A DNA stretch of 35,382 nucleotides, from contig MHFT01000022.1 of NCBI GenBank assembly GCA_001804315.1, positions 1-35,382 on the forward strand. Reading direction: 5' to 3'. The DNA comes from Omnitrophica bacterium RIFCSPLOWO2_12_FULL_50_11. Its GTDB lineage: Bacteria; Omnitrophota; Omnitrophia; Omnitrophales; Danuiimicrobiaceae. The notes beneath the pieces were generated by a model, which was not told the origin of the DNA, ran no database searches, and worked only from the letters and a program-made list of their open reading frames with translations. Made by a program: the position numbers and the translations under genes. This document shows, piece after piece, positions 17,317-30,680 of the stretch (position 1 is the stretch's first letter; each line of letters starts with the position of its first letter).

Positions 17317-18308
17317 TTGAAATCGATTCCGCTTCCTTTCCGTACGACGCCAATTTCCCATGAGTCAATCCGGTGTCCTTTCAGAATGAGCTGCGCTCGA
17401 TTCACCTGTGAGCGGCGAAGCACGAGGATCATGCCGATCCCCATATTAAACGTGTGATACATTTTGTGTTCCGGATAGCGCGCCCGGCGACGGACCTCAG
17501 AAAATAAAGGGGCGATCGGCCAACTCCCCCGCATGACTTCTGAACCTAAGCCTTTAGGTAAAATGCGAGGCAAATTGTCGTAAAAGGCCCCACCCGTAAT
17601 GTGCGCAATCGCATCGACCCCAACGTGCTGAATCACATCGAGGACTGGTTTGACGTAGATGCAGGTCGGCGTTAAAAATTTTCGGCCGATTGTTCCGGAG
17701 AGCTCTGTCTTTGTAAACACCTTTCTAATGAGCGAGAATCCGTTCGCGTGAAAACCTGAAGAAGCGAGCCCTAACAACACATGTCCGGCCCGAACTCGCT
17801 TGCCATTGACCATGTTCGATCGTTCCACCACTCCGATTGCAAAACCGGCTAAATCATAAGTAGAATCGCCGTAAAAGCCGGGCATGATCGCCGTTTCGCC
17901 GCCGCCCAAAGCGCATCCGGATTCACGACAACCGCGCGCGATGCCTCGCAGGACTTCCATCGTTCGCTTTCGATCGAAAGCACCTGAAGCAATGTAGTCG
18001 AGAAAAAAAAGCGGTTTTGCGCCGCACGTAATTAAATCGTTGACAGACATCGCGACTAAATCGATGCCGATCGTGTCGTGCTTACCCACCAACTTCGCCA
18101 CATCAAGTTTCGTCCCCACCCCATCTGTTGTCGCGACGAGGAGTGGATCGCGAAGCTTTAACTGCTTCATATCAAACAGCGCCGAATAACCTCCGAAATG
18201 AACCTGAGTCGCTATTTCGGTCGAACGGGCTAATTTCGCGAGTGCCTGATTAAAGCTCCTGTCCCCTTTCAAATGGGGGACACCAGCGTATGATTCAATC
18301 GCAACCAT
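17313..18308 (-). CDS. purM: phosphoribosylformylglycinamidine cyclo-ligase
   Basis: ATTDGVGTKLDVA...IGIDLVAMSVNDLITCGAKPLFFLDYIA...GGGETAIMPG. Confidence 0.97.
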   Translation of the reverse strand: MVAIESYAGVPHLKGDRSFNQALAKLARSTEIATQVHFGGYSALFDMKQLKLRDPLLVATTDGVGTKLDVAKLVGKHDTIGIDLVAMSVNDLITCGAKPLFFLDYIASGAFDRKRTMEVLRGIARGCRESGCALGGGETAIMPGFYGDSTYDLAGFAIGVVERSNMVNGKRVRAGHVLLGLASSGFHANGFSLIRKVFTKTELSGTIGRKFLTPTCIYVKPVLDVIQHVGVDAIAHITGGAFYDNLPRILPKGLGSEVMRGSWPIAPLFSEVRRRARYPEHKMYHTFNMGIGMILVLRRSQVNRAQLILKGHRIDSWEIGVVRKGSGIDFK

Positions 18309-18310
18309 GT

Positions 18311-19714
18311 TTACCTATGTTCTAACTTAAACTTATCTGCTTCGTCAAATAGCCGGGTCGGATAGGAACCTGTATAACAGGCGGTACAATAATTTTCTTT
18401 CGGAAACGAGACAGCGCTTAAAAGCCCTTCGTGGCTCAAATAGCCGAGACTATCGACGTCGAGAAATTCCTTAATTTTATCGAGCGGGTTTTGATAGGCA
18501 ATTAATTCCTCCCGCGAAGGAAAGTCGATGCCATAATAACAGGGTGAAACGTGAGGCGGACAGCTAATTCGCATATGGACTTCTTTCGCGCCCGCTTTAC
18601 GCAAAAGCTTCACGCGCGACCTGGACGTATTTCCTCGGACAATGGAATCGTCGATGACGACAACGCGTTTGCCTGAAACGATCTCGACAATCGGATTCAG
18701 TTTAATCTTCACTTTGAACGCCCGCGCCGCTTGGACTGGATTAATAAATGTCCGGCCAATATAGTGGTTTCGCGTAAAGCCGTGCGCGAGAGGAATTCCG
18801 GATTCTTTTGCGTACCCCATCGCTGCAAAGTTTCCAGAATCTGGAACCGGGACAACCAAATCGGCATCTGCCGGATGCTCGCGAGCCAATATTTCCCCTA
18901 ACCGCTCGCGCACAAGTGCTACGCTTTCACCAAAAATCTTCGAGTCCGGTCGCGCAAAGTACACATGTTCGAAGATGCATTGCGCAACGCGCGGGTGTTC
19001 ATCCTTGAATGGATAATAACTCCTCAACCCATGTTGGTCGACAATCAACACTTCCCCTGGGTTTATTTCCCGTATGAATTCGGCTTCGATCAAATCAAAG
19101 GCGCAGCTTTCCGAAGCAAGGACGTACGCATCTTTTAACTTCCCAAGGCACAGGGGCCGGAAACCATGTGGATCCCGAAGACCGATCATCTCCTTTGCAG
19201 TCAGCAGTGTCATCGTATAAGCCCCCTCGGCCCGTTTTACCGCACCGAGAATGGACTCCGTCGTATTCCTGTAAGTCGGTTTCGCCATGAGATGAACAAA
19301 TATTTCCGAATCTGTCGTGCTTCCGAAAATAGCACCATAGGCTTCAAGTTCCGACCGCAAAAGCTGAGCATTCACCAGGTTCCCGTTGTGTGCGATCGCG
19401 ACTTTCCCCCTTGAGTAATCAATCATGTAAGGCTGTGCATTAGCCAAGGTGGTGGAACCGGTCGTAGAATAACGCACGTGTCCGATGGCAGAACGTCCTT
19501 TCAGACTATCAAGGGCTTGCATAGAAAATGCCTCGTCGACCAGACCCAGAGCTCGGTGAAGATACATTTGCTCCCCATCGCTGGTCACAATACCGGCACT
19601 TTCCTCACCCCGATGCTGCAATGCAAAAAGTCCCAAATAGGTGAGCTCCGCTGCTTTTTCGTGATCGAAAATCCCAAACACACCGCAGTGATGTTTAATC
19701 CCTTCTCCGCCCAT
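18311..19714 (-). CDS. purF: amidophosphoribosyltransferase
   Basis: HHCGVFGIFDHEKAA...LFALQHRGEESAGI...RVVVIDDSIVRGNTSRS. Confidence 0.97.
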   Translation of the reverse strand: MGGEGIKHHCGVFGIFDHEKAAELTYLGLFALQHRGEESAGIVTSDGEQMYLHRALGLVDEAFSMQALDSLKGRSAIGHVRYSTTGSTTLANAQPYMIDYSRGKVAIAHNGNLVNAQLLRSELEAYGAIFGSTTDSEIFVHLMAKPTYRNTTESILGAVKRAEGAYTMTLLTAKEMIGLRDPHGFRPLCLGKLKDAYVLASESCAFDLIEAEFIREINPGEVLIVDQHGLRSYYPFKDEHPRVAQCIFEHVYFARPDSKIFGESVALVRERLGEILAREHPADADLVVPVPDSGNFAAMGYAKESGIPLAHGFTRNHYIGRTFINPVQAARAFKVKIKLNPIVEIVSGKRVVVIDDSIVRGNTSRSRVKLLRKAGAKEVHMRISCPPHVSPCYYGIDFPSREELIAYQNPLDKIKEFLDVDSLGYLSHEGLLSAVSFPKENYCTACYTGSYPTRLFDEADKFKLEHR

Positions 19715-19755
19715 TGTTTCTCCGCTCGTTTGTGAATGATGTTAGATACGTACCG

Positions 19756-22008
19756 CTACTCCATTCTCCGAGGAATCGCGGTTCGATACGTTCGCTCGAT
19801 TTCTTCTGAGTCTAAATGGATCCAGGCATTGACGCGCAATCCAGAACGCGTCACCTTTCCGATTCGGAAGCACGGAACGCCACTTGCTTTTGCTCTGCTT
19901 TCCAACTCAAGCTCCTTCGCCGAATCCACCGTAACCAAGACGCGCGACTGGCTTTCGCCAAAAAGCAGCACATCCCGTCGCACGTCCGTCCCAAATTGCA
20001 AATTAACTTGAGCCCCCAACGGTTTGTTTAAGGTTCCTAATAAACTTTCCGCGAGCCCGACTGCAAGTCCGCCTTCTGACAAATCATGGCAGGAATTGAT
20101 CATCCTCAACTTGGCACAATCCAATATGAGTTGGTGTAGTGACCGCTCTTTTTCCAAATCGAGTTGAGGCGGCCTTCCAGCCCGCACACCGTGGTAAACC
20201 AAAAGGTATTGGCTTCCCCCTAATTCCTCAAACGTATCGCCCAATATATAAACTGAATCTCCCACGTTCGTAAAAAACGACGGAATTCGTTCGTCGACAT
20301 CATCAATGAGCCCAACCATGCCAATGGTCGGCGTCGGATAGACCGCCCCTTTCGGATTCTCATTGTAAAAGCTCACATTACCGCCGGTCACAGGGGTATT
20401 CAACACACGGCAAGCTTCCGCGATTCCTTCAACCACGCGGCGGAACTGCCAAAAGACGTCAGGCTTCATCGGGTTCCCGAAATTAAGACAGTTCGTTATC
20501 GCAATCGGCTTCGCCCCCGTCGAAACGACGTTCCTTGCTGCTTCAGCCACCGCAATTTTTCCGCCTTCATAGGGATCGAGGTAACAGTACAGACCGTTGC
20601 CATCGGTCGAAATCGCAAGTCCCTTTCGCATTCCTTTAATGCGGACGACGGCAGCATCGTGTCCCGGAAGAAAAACGGTATCCGTCCGCACCATATGGTC
20701 ATATTGCTCATAGATCCATTGTTTTGAGGCAATCGTGGGTGCATCTAACAACATGAGCAGAACTCGATTCAAGTCCTTGGGCTCTTCAATTCGACCGGGA
20801 TCGAACCTGCGTGTCGTACTTAAGTACGCGGGTTCTTTCGCCTCTCGTTTGTAAACCGGAGCTTCATCGGTTAACGCTTTTGGGGGAATGTTGGCGACGA
20901 CTCTTCCGTTGTCCACAACACGCATCGTCTTTCCATCTTTGACTTCTCCTAATTTCACCGCAGCTAAATCCCACTTCTCGAAAATCTCTTCTACGCGTTT
21001 TTCTTTGCCCCTTTCGACAATAACAAGCATTCGCTCTTGAGACTCTGACAGCATGATTTCATAGGGCGTCATTGCAGCTTCACGGCGCGGGACTTTTGAC
21101 AGATCAATTTCGATTCCAGAGCCGGCCCGTGAAGCGGTTTCAGACGTTGAACAAGTGAGCCCTGCCGCTCCCATATCCTGCATCCCAACAATTGCGCGAG
21201 AATGCACAAGCTCAAGACATGCTTCTAGCAGCAACTTTTCCATAAACGGATCACCCACCTGAACCGCGGGCCGATCTCGACCAGAATCCTCCGTCAGCTC
21301 ACGAGAAGCAAAAGATGCCCCTCCCAAACCATCGCGGCCGGTCGTCGCACCAACATAATAAACCGGATTTCCAACGCCGGATGCAGAACCTCGCACCAAA
21401 TCCTCTTTCTTCATGATCCCGAGACACAAAGCATTGACGAGCGGATTGCCTTCGTAGAAATCATCAAAATAAATTTCCCCACCCACCGTGGGAATCCCGA
21501 CACAATTGCCATAATGAGCTATCCCTCCGACCACCCCGCGCAGAAAGTTCTGGTTTCGCTCGCGATCTAAACTTCCAAACCGAAGCGAGTTCGTGAGCAG
21601 AACCGGCCGGGCCCCCATCGTAAAAATATCACGAATGATACCGCCTACACCCGTTGCAGCGCCCTGAAATGGTTCGACCGCAGAAGGATGATTGTGGCTT
21701 TCAATTTTGAATACGACCGCAAGGCCGCTCCCAATATCCACGACCCCCGCATTTTCTTCTCCCGCTTTGACCAATAATTGTTTCCCATCCCGCGGCAGAA
21801 GTGCGAGCACGGGCTTTGAATTCTTATACGAGCAGTGTTCGCTCCACATGACGGAAAAAATTCCGAGCTCCGTATAATTTGGATCTCGACCTAAAATCGT
21901 CCGGATGCGATCAAACTCATCATCCGTAAGACCATGGGTGTTCGCTAATGCTTGTGTTACCTTGGGTTCTTGAGTTGCAACTGTTTCCATCTTGCTGAGA
22001 AAGCGCAC
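19756..22008 (-). CDS. purL: phosphoribosylformylglycinamidine synthase subunit PurL
   Basis: [13 protein letters not shown]...[34 protein letters not shown]. Confidence 0.98.
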   Translation of the reverse strand: MRFLSKMETVATQEPKVTQALANTHGLTDDEFDRIRTILGRDPNYTELGIFSVMWSEHCSYKNSKPVLALLPRDGKQLLVKAGEENAGVVDIGSGLAVVFKIESHNHPSAVEPFQGAATGVGGIIRDIFTMGARPVLLTNSLRFGSLDRERNQNFLRGVVGGIAHYGNCVGIPTVGGEIYFDDFYEGNPLVNALCLGIMKKEDLVRGSASGVGNPVYYVGATTGRDGLGGASFASRELTEDSGRDRPAVQVGDPFMEKLLLEACLELVHSRAIVGMQDMGAAGLTCSTSETASRAGSGIEIDLSKVPRREAAMTPYEIMLSESQERMLVIVERGKEKRVEEIFEKWDLAAVKLGEVKDGKTMRVVDNGRVVANIPPKALTDEAPVYKREAKEPAYLSTTRRFDPGRIEEPKDLNRVLLMLLDAPTIASKQWIYEQYDHMVRTDTVFLPGHDAAVVRIKGMRKGLAISTDGNGLYCYLDPYEGGKIAVAEAARNVVSTGAKPIAITNCLNFGNPMKPDVFWQFRRVVEGIAEACRVLNTPVTGGNVSFYNENPKGAVYPTPTIGMVGLIDDVDERIPSFFTNVGDSVYILGDTFEELGGSQYLLVYHGVRAGRPPQLDLEKERSLHQLILDCAKLRMINSCHDLSEGGLAVGLAESLLGTLNKPLGAQVNLQFGTDVRRDVLLFGESQSRVLVTVDSAKELELESRAKASGVPCFRIGKVTRSGLRVNAWIHLDSEEIERTYRTAIPRRME

Positions 22009-22038
22009 GTCAGATATACGTAAGGTTTCAAACCCTCT

Positions 22039-22728
22039 TTATCGATACGCCTCCAAAATCGAATCCCAAATTTTCCGGCCGTCCTCGCAACCGAGGATCT
22101 GCTCACTTGACCGCTCGGGATGCGGCATCATCCCTAACACATTCCCTTCTTTATTTAACACCCCTGCAATGTGGCGAAGAGAACCATTCGGGTTAAATTC
22201 ATCTCCAAGCTCGCCTGTTTCAGACACATAGCGAAACGCAATTTGATTGTTCGCTTCCAGTTCCTCCAACGTTCGTTCGTCACAAAAATAACCACCTTCG
22301 CCGTGGGCAATCGGGATTTTAAGGATCTCGCCCGGTTCTAAACGGGTTGTAAACATAGAGCGCGCATTTTCGGTTTTGAGATGAACGTGCTTACAAACAA
22401 AACGGAGGGACTTATTTCGAAGCATGGCACCTGGCAAAAGACCTACTTCGAGCAAGATTTGAAAGCCGTTGCAGATGCCGAGAACGGGTCTTCCCAGCCT
22501 TGCATGTCTCTCAACCGCTTCCATCACAGGCGAAAATCTCGCGATGGCTCCACAGCGAAGATAATCGCCGTAGCTAAATCCTCCAGGCAAAACGACGAGG
22601 TCGATCTCTCCGACCGACGTACTCTTATGCCAAATGTACGCGACATCGATTTTAACGACATCCCTCAATACGTGAAAGCAATCACGATCGCAATTCGAAC
22701 CTGGAAAAACAACGATCCCAGCTTTCAT
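22039..22728 (-). CDS. purQ: phosphoribosylformylglycinamidine synthase subunit PurQ
   Basis: [12 protein letters not shown]...[17 protein letters not shown]...GICNGFQIL...GMMPHPER. Confidence 0.97.
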   Translation of the reverse strand: MKAGIVVFPGSNCDRDCFHVLRDVVKIDVAYIWHKSTSVGEIDLVVLPGGFSYGDYLRCGAIARFSPVMEAVERHARLGRPVLGICNGFQILLEVGLLPGAMLRNKSLRFVCKHVHLKTENARSMFTTRLEPGEILKIPIAHGEGGYFCDERTLEELEANNQIAFRYVSETGELGDEFNPNGSLRHIAGVLNKEGNVLGMMPHPERSSEQILGCEDGRKIWDSILEAYR

Positions 22729-22977
22729 TCAAACTTGTTCCACCCGAACCGTATATTGTTCGATCACGGGATTCACGAGCAACTGCCCGCACATCGCCTT
22801 GATATCGCTTTCTGCTTTCTCCTGACCGTTGGCGTTGAGAACCATTTCAAAATGTTTGCCAACGCGAAGGCTCTCAATGTTTTGAAATCCAAGTGAACGA
22901 AGCGATTGGAGCACCGTCTGGCCTTGTGGATCCGAAACGGATTCTTTGAGTGTAACATCGATTTTTGCCTTGTACAT
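22729..22977 (-). CDS. purS: phosphoribosylformylglycinamidine synthase subunit PurS
   Basis: 82 aa, VTLKESVSDPQGQTVLQSLRSLGF...CGQLLVNPVIEQYTVRVE, immediately upstream of purQ. Confidence 0.95.
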   Translation of the reverse strand: MYKAKIDVTLKESVSDPQGQTVLQSLRSLGFQNIESLRVGKHFEMVLNANGQEKAESDIKAMCGQLLVNPVIEQYTVRVEQV

Positions 22978-22982
22978 AGCTG

Positions 22983-23879
22983 CTATCCTATCTCGTTTCC
23001 GGTGAGTCTCCGATAAATTTCACGATACGCCTCGCTCGTTTTCCGTACCACCGATTCCGGTAACTCTGGGGCAGGCGGCTTTTTGTCCCATTTGATTTCG
23101 AGGCAATAATTTCGCACAATTTGTTTGTCAAAACCGGGCTGATCATGACCAGGTTCGTAGACGTCAAGGGGCCAAAAACGCGAACTATCGGGCGTCAGGA
23201 CTTCGTCGATCAATATCAGCTCTCCGTTTCGCTGGCCGAATTCAAACTTGGTGTCTGCAACGATAATTCCTCTAGATTCCGCATAGGCCGAACCTTTTTG
23301 AAATAGCTGGGTTGAGATGGAACGCAACCGATCCGCTACCGCTTCACCGACAATCTCAGCTGTTTGTTCAAAAGAAATGTTTTCATCGTGTCCGGTTGTC
23401 GCTTTCGTAGCCGGTGTAAAAATAGGCTCCGGAAGCCTGGCACATTTTTTAAGCCCCGCCGGCAGATTGTATCCGCACACGGCTCCAGTCGAGAGATAAT
23501 CCTTCCAACCACTTCCAGTGAGATAACCGCGGACAACGCATTCTACCGGGTACGGCTTTGCTCTTTGGACGAGCATCGAACGGCCTTCCAGATAGATTCC
23601 AAATTCACCTAAAATTTCTTTCCGTACACTCATCCTTGAAAGATCCGTCGTTATGAAATGGTGTGGAACGACCTCTTTTAAGAAATCAAACCAGAAAGCC
23701 GAGATTTGCGTCAGCACTTCACCCTTGAAAGGGATCGGATTTGGAAGCACGTGATCAAATGCACTCAAACGATCCGAAGTCACGATAAGCAATTTGTCTT
23801 GTTCCACTGCATAGATATCGCGTACTTTACCGCGACGGACAAGCGGGAGTGGCAGATTCGATTCCCAAACCGTCTTCAC
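22983..23879 (-). CDS. purC: phosphoribosylaminoimidazolesuccinocarboxamide synthase
   Basis: RRGKVRDIYAVEQDKLLIVTSDRLSAFDHVLPNPIPFKGEVLTQIS. Confidence 0.97.
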   Translation of the reverse strand: MKTVWESNLPLPLVRRGKVRDIYAVEQDKLLIVTSDRLSAFDHVLPNPIPFKGEVLTQISAFWFDFLKEVVPHHFITTDLSRMSVRKEILGEFGIYLEGRSMLVQRAKPYPVECVVRGYLTGSGWKDYLSTGAVCGYNLPAGLKKCARLPEPIFTPATKATTGHDENISFEQTAEIVGEAVADRLRSISTQLFQKGSAYAESRGIIVADTKFEFGQRNGELILIDEVLTPDSSRFWPLDVYEPGHDQPGFDKQIVRNYCLEIKWDKKPPAPELPESVVRKTSEAYREIYRRLTGNEIG

Positions 23880-23897
23880 GCGGCGGCCCTCGTGCGA

Positions 23898-25190
23898 TTA
23901 AATGCCAAGACGCCCAAAAATAGTATCCACATGTTTCGTGTGATAAGCGTAGTCAAAAGTCGAAACAATTTCCTTCCTGCTCAAATATTTGAGGATGTTC
24001 CGGTCCGCCAAAACGGCTTCCTGAAGCGTTTTTTTATTGTCCCAAACTTTTTTTGACACCTCTTGGACGTAGGAATAAGCTTGTTCGCGGGAACAGCCCT
24101 TTTGAATCAATTTTAAGAGCAAACCTTGGGAAAAAATCATTCCACGACTCTGCTCGAGGTTCTGACGCATCCGGTCCTTTCGAACGTCCAAATGTTTGAG
24201 GACGTTCGTCATCGTGCCAACCATATAATCGAGAAGAATTGTGCTGTCCGGGAAAATAATTCGTTCTACCGAAGAATGAGTAATATCTCGTTCGTGCCAA
24301 AGCGCGATGTTTTCCATCGCAGCAACGGCATTGCCGCGAAGCACGCGCGATAGTCCCGCAACCCGCTCGCTCGTGATCGGATTCCGTTTGTGGGGCATCG
24401 CAGAAGAACCTTTCTGTGTTTTGCCGAAGTGTTCTTCTACCTCCAACGTTTCCGTCTTTTGAAGGTTCCTAAGTTCGGTTGCAAGTTTTTCCAAAGAACC
24501 GCCGATGATTGCAATCGTTGTCAAATACTCAGCGTGGCGGTCTCGCTGGATAATCTGCGTCGAAATTGGTGCCGGTTTCAGTTTCAACTTTTTGCAAACC
24601 AATGCCTCTACTTGAGGCGCCACATTCGCAAAAGTACCTACCGCACCAGAAATCTTTCCGTAAGAAACATTTTCAGCGGCACGTTCGAAGCGCTCCAGGT
24701 TACGCTTGAATTCTGCGTAAAACAGCACCATCTTCAAACCAAAAGTGATCGGCTCAGCATGGACCCCGTGGCTTCGACCCACCATGAGCGTCCACTTATG
24801 TGCGCGAGCCATTCGCTTCAATACGGAGATCAAACCTTTGAGATCGCGAAGTAAAATACGAGAAGCATCTTTTAACTGAAGGGCAAGCGCGGTATCTAAA
24901 ATGTCGGATGAAGTGAGACCGAAATGAACGAACCGGCCATTTGGTCCAACGGACTCGGACAGATGTGTCAAGAAAGCGATCACATCGTGTTCGACGGACG
25001 ATTCAATCTCTTGGACGCGTTTCAGACTCACCCGCGCTTTGGCGCGTACTTTTTGAGGGATCCCTTTTGGAATATAACCATAGTGCGCGAGTGCTTCAAG
25101 CACCGCGAGCTCGACCACGAGCCACTTCTCGAGCTTCATTTCTTCCGTCCAAATGCGGCCCATATCTGGCCGCGTGTAGCGTGCTATCAT
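23898..25190 (-). CDS. purB: adenylosuccinate lyase
   Basis: EHDVIAFLTHLSE...HFGLTSSDILDTALALQL...GSSAMPHKRNPITSE. Confidence 0.97.
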   Translation of the reverse strand: MIARYTRPDMGRIWTEEMKLEKWLVVELAVLEALAHYGYIPKGIPQKVRAKARVSLKRVQEIESSVEHDVIAFLTHLSESVGPNGRFVHFGLTSSDILDTALALQLKDASRILLRDLKGLISVLKRMARAHKWTLMVGRSHGVHAEPITFGLKMVLFYAEFKRNLERFERAAENVSYGKISGAVGTFANVAPQVEALVCKKLKLKPAPISTQIIQRDRHAEYLTTIAIIGGSLEKLATELRNLQKTETLEVEEHFGKTQKGSSAMPHKRNPITSERVAGLSRVLRGNAVAAMENIALWHERDITHSSVERIIFPDSTILLDYMVGTMTNVLKHLDVRKDRMRQNLEQSRGMIFSQGLLLKLIQKGCSREQAYSYVQEVSKKVWDNKKTLQEAVLADRNILKYLSRKEIVSTFDYAYHTKHVDTIFGRLGI

Positions 25191-25203
25191 CTTTTATCTC
25201 TAG

Positions 25204-25278
25204 TAGCGCTAAGGGGATTTGAACCCCTGTTTTCAGAATGAGAATCTGACGTCCTAGACCAACCTAGACGATAGCGCC
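25204..25278 (-). tRNA. tRNA-Glu(CUC)
   Basis: Minus strand GGCGCTATCGTCTAGGTTGGTCTAGGACGTCAGATTCTCATTCTGAAAACAGGGGTTCAAATCCCCTTAGCGCTA; anticodon stem TCAGA/TCTGA, loop TTCTCAT gives CTC; no encoded CCA. Confidence 0.92.
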
Positions 25279-25414
25279 TCGACAAGCGCAAAGAGCCCTC
25301 CTTCTGATCTGCTGTAACCTCTTATGCTACATATATTTCCGGAAGGTTTTGTAGAAATTTCGGGAGTCGTAGTATACAAGATGTAGGGTATCTCGTCAAT
25401 TAAAATGAAGCAAT

Positions 25415-25560
25415 TGTGGGGTCGGGGAGTTTCTCGACCCCACATCCTGATGGCCACAGGCCCGAAGGATCTCGCAAGATCCTTCGCTACGCTCAGGATG
25501 AGCCATCGGACTCGCTCAAAAAAAACTCCGCGATGGCTCAGATAAATCGTATCCCCCGAC
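25415..25560. repeat. MITE-like multi-hairpin element, copy A (inverted relative to copy B)
   Basis: TGTGGGGTCG/CGACCCCACA (415-424/435-444), CGAAGGATCT/AGATCCTTCG, GAGCCATCG/CGATGGCTC, with GTCGGGG...CCCCGAC outermost; reverse complement aligns with 32209-32335. Confidence 0.75.
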
Positions 25561-25561
25561 T

Positions 25562-29311
<3,750 letters not shown>

Positions 29312-29330
29312 CGCAGATCCGACGTTACCG

Positions 29331-30281
29331 CTATCTTCGCGAGGCCATTTGGAACGCAAATAAAAATACAAGTCGTGGTTCTTTCCGCGACCAATAGCCG
29401 GCAAGAAAGGAACCTGAGAGATTGTGCCAAATACTGAAGAGCGCGCTAGGAAGCGCGGCGGCGGGTGAAAAATACTGAAGTGCCAAAGCAACACCCAAAC
29501 CTGAATTTTGCATGCCCACCTCGATCGCAATGGTCCGGCGATCTCGTTCGCCTAACCCCAAGCCCTTCGAAAACCAGTAGCCACCGGCCAACCCTAATAA
29601 ATTGTGGAGGACAACACCGGCCACAAGCGTCGCCGCAGCGGAAGCCATATTCTCACGATTCAAAGCAATGATGATCGCGATGATCAGGATGATCGAAAAA
29701 ACGGAAAATAAAGGAAAAACCTGCTTCACCGTTACAAAGCGGCTGCCCCAATACGTGTTGATCAGTACGCCCAAGATCACTGGAATAATCACAATTTTAA
29801 GAATGCTCAAAAACATGCTCCCCACCGGAACCGCAACGACTTGGCCGGCGTATACCCAAGTGAGGAATGGCGTCATCACAACCGCCAGTAATGTCGACAT
29901 CGATGTGAGGGTAATGGAAAGCGCAACATCGCCCTTTGCCAAATAGCAGATGACGTTTGATGCAGTCCCTCCTGGACAACACCCAACAAGCACCAAGCCT
30001 GCCATAAGTTGAGGGGGAAGTTGAAAAACGCGGGCCACGGTCCAGCCAGCCGCCGGCATGATCAAAAACTGGAGCAGTACTCCCAAACCAACTACGGAAG
30101 GCCGCTTCGCAACGTCCACAAAATGGTTCCACGAAAGCGTCACGCCCATTCCGAACATCACGAGACCAAGGAGCGGAACAATCGCGGATTGGAGAGGCAA
30201 AAAAGCCGGTGGGCAGCCGTAGGCAACCACCGAGGAAAGGACGGCCCAAAGCGGAAATAACTGGATTAGCCTTGCGATCAT
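29331..30281 (-). CDS. bile acid:sodium symporter (BASS) family transporter
   Basis: MFGMGVTLSWNHF...VGCCPGGTASNVICYLAKGDVALSITLT...EVGMQNSGLGVALA. Confidence 0.9.
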   Translation of the reverse strand: MIARLIQLFPLWAVLSSVVAYGCPPAFLPLQSAIVPLLGLVMFGMGVTLSWNHFVDVAKRPSVVGLGVLLQFLIMPAAGWTVARVFQLPPQLMAGLVLVGCCPGGTASNVICYLAKGDVALSITLTSMSTLLAVVMTPFLTWVYAGQVVAVPVGSMFLSILKIVIIPVILGVLINTYWGSRFVTVKQVFPLFSVFSIILIIAIIIALNRENMASAAATLVAGVVLHNLLGLAGGYWFSKGLGLGERDRRTIAIEVGMQNSGLGVALALQYFSPAAALPSALFSIWHNLSGSFLAGYWSRKEPRLVFLFAFQMASRR

Positions 30282-30311
30282 CGATGTTGGAGATCAGCAG
30301 CTCATCGTGCG

Positions 30312-30680
30312 TTACGAAATCAACTTTCTGAACTCAGGATGGTCGTGAAGATTTTTTAGATCGCGATCACGTTGCATATGTTCAAAATCGGAATAACCAA
30401 GCGAAATTGCTCGCGCGAGAGCAGTCAGCGCTTCCGTGGTTTGCTCGAGGAGGGCGAAACTGCAAGCTAAATTGTAATGAACGACGGGATCCTCTTTCTT
30501 GAGTTGGGCAAGCCGTTTGTCGATTACAAGCCCTTTTTCATAAAGACCTTTTTGCGTGTACATTTCGGCGAGCGGGATTAGCGCATCGACAAAATTCGGA
30601 TTTTTTCTCACAAGCGCTTCAAGGAAAGTCACCTCAGCGTCAGCAGTTTCACCTGACATAGAATGCAGCACTACGATCAA
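30312..30680 (-). CDS. tetratricopeptide-repeat protein
   Basis: NPNFVDALIPLAEMYTQKGLYEKGLVIDKRLAQLKKEDPVVHYNLACSFALLEQTTEALTALARAI. Confidence 0.7.
   Translation of the reverse strand: MIVVLHSMSGETADAEVTFLEALVRKNPNFVDALIPLAEMYTQKGLYEKGLVIDKRLAQLKKEDPVVHYNLACSFALLEQTTEALTALARAISLGYSDFEHMQRDRDLKNLHDHPEFRKLIS

Noticed and set aside
17316-17361. Upstream start for purD giving 15 extra residues
   Set aside because: The ATGA-overlapping ATG at 17316 gives the expected PurD N-terminus; the extension only re-reads the end of purM.
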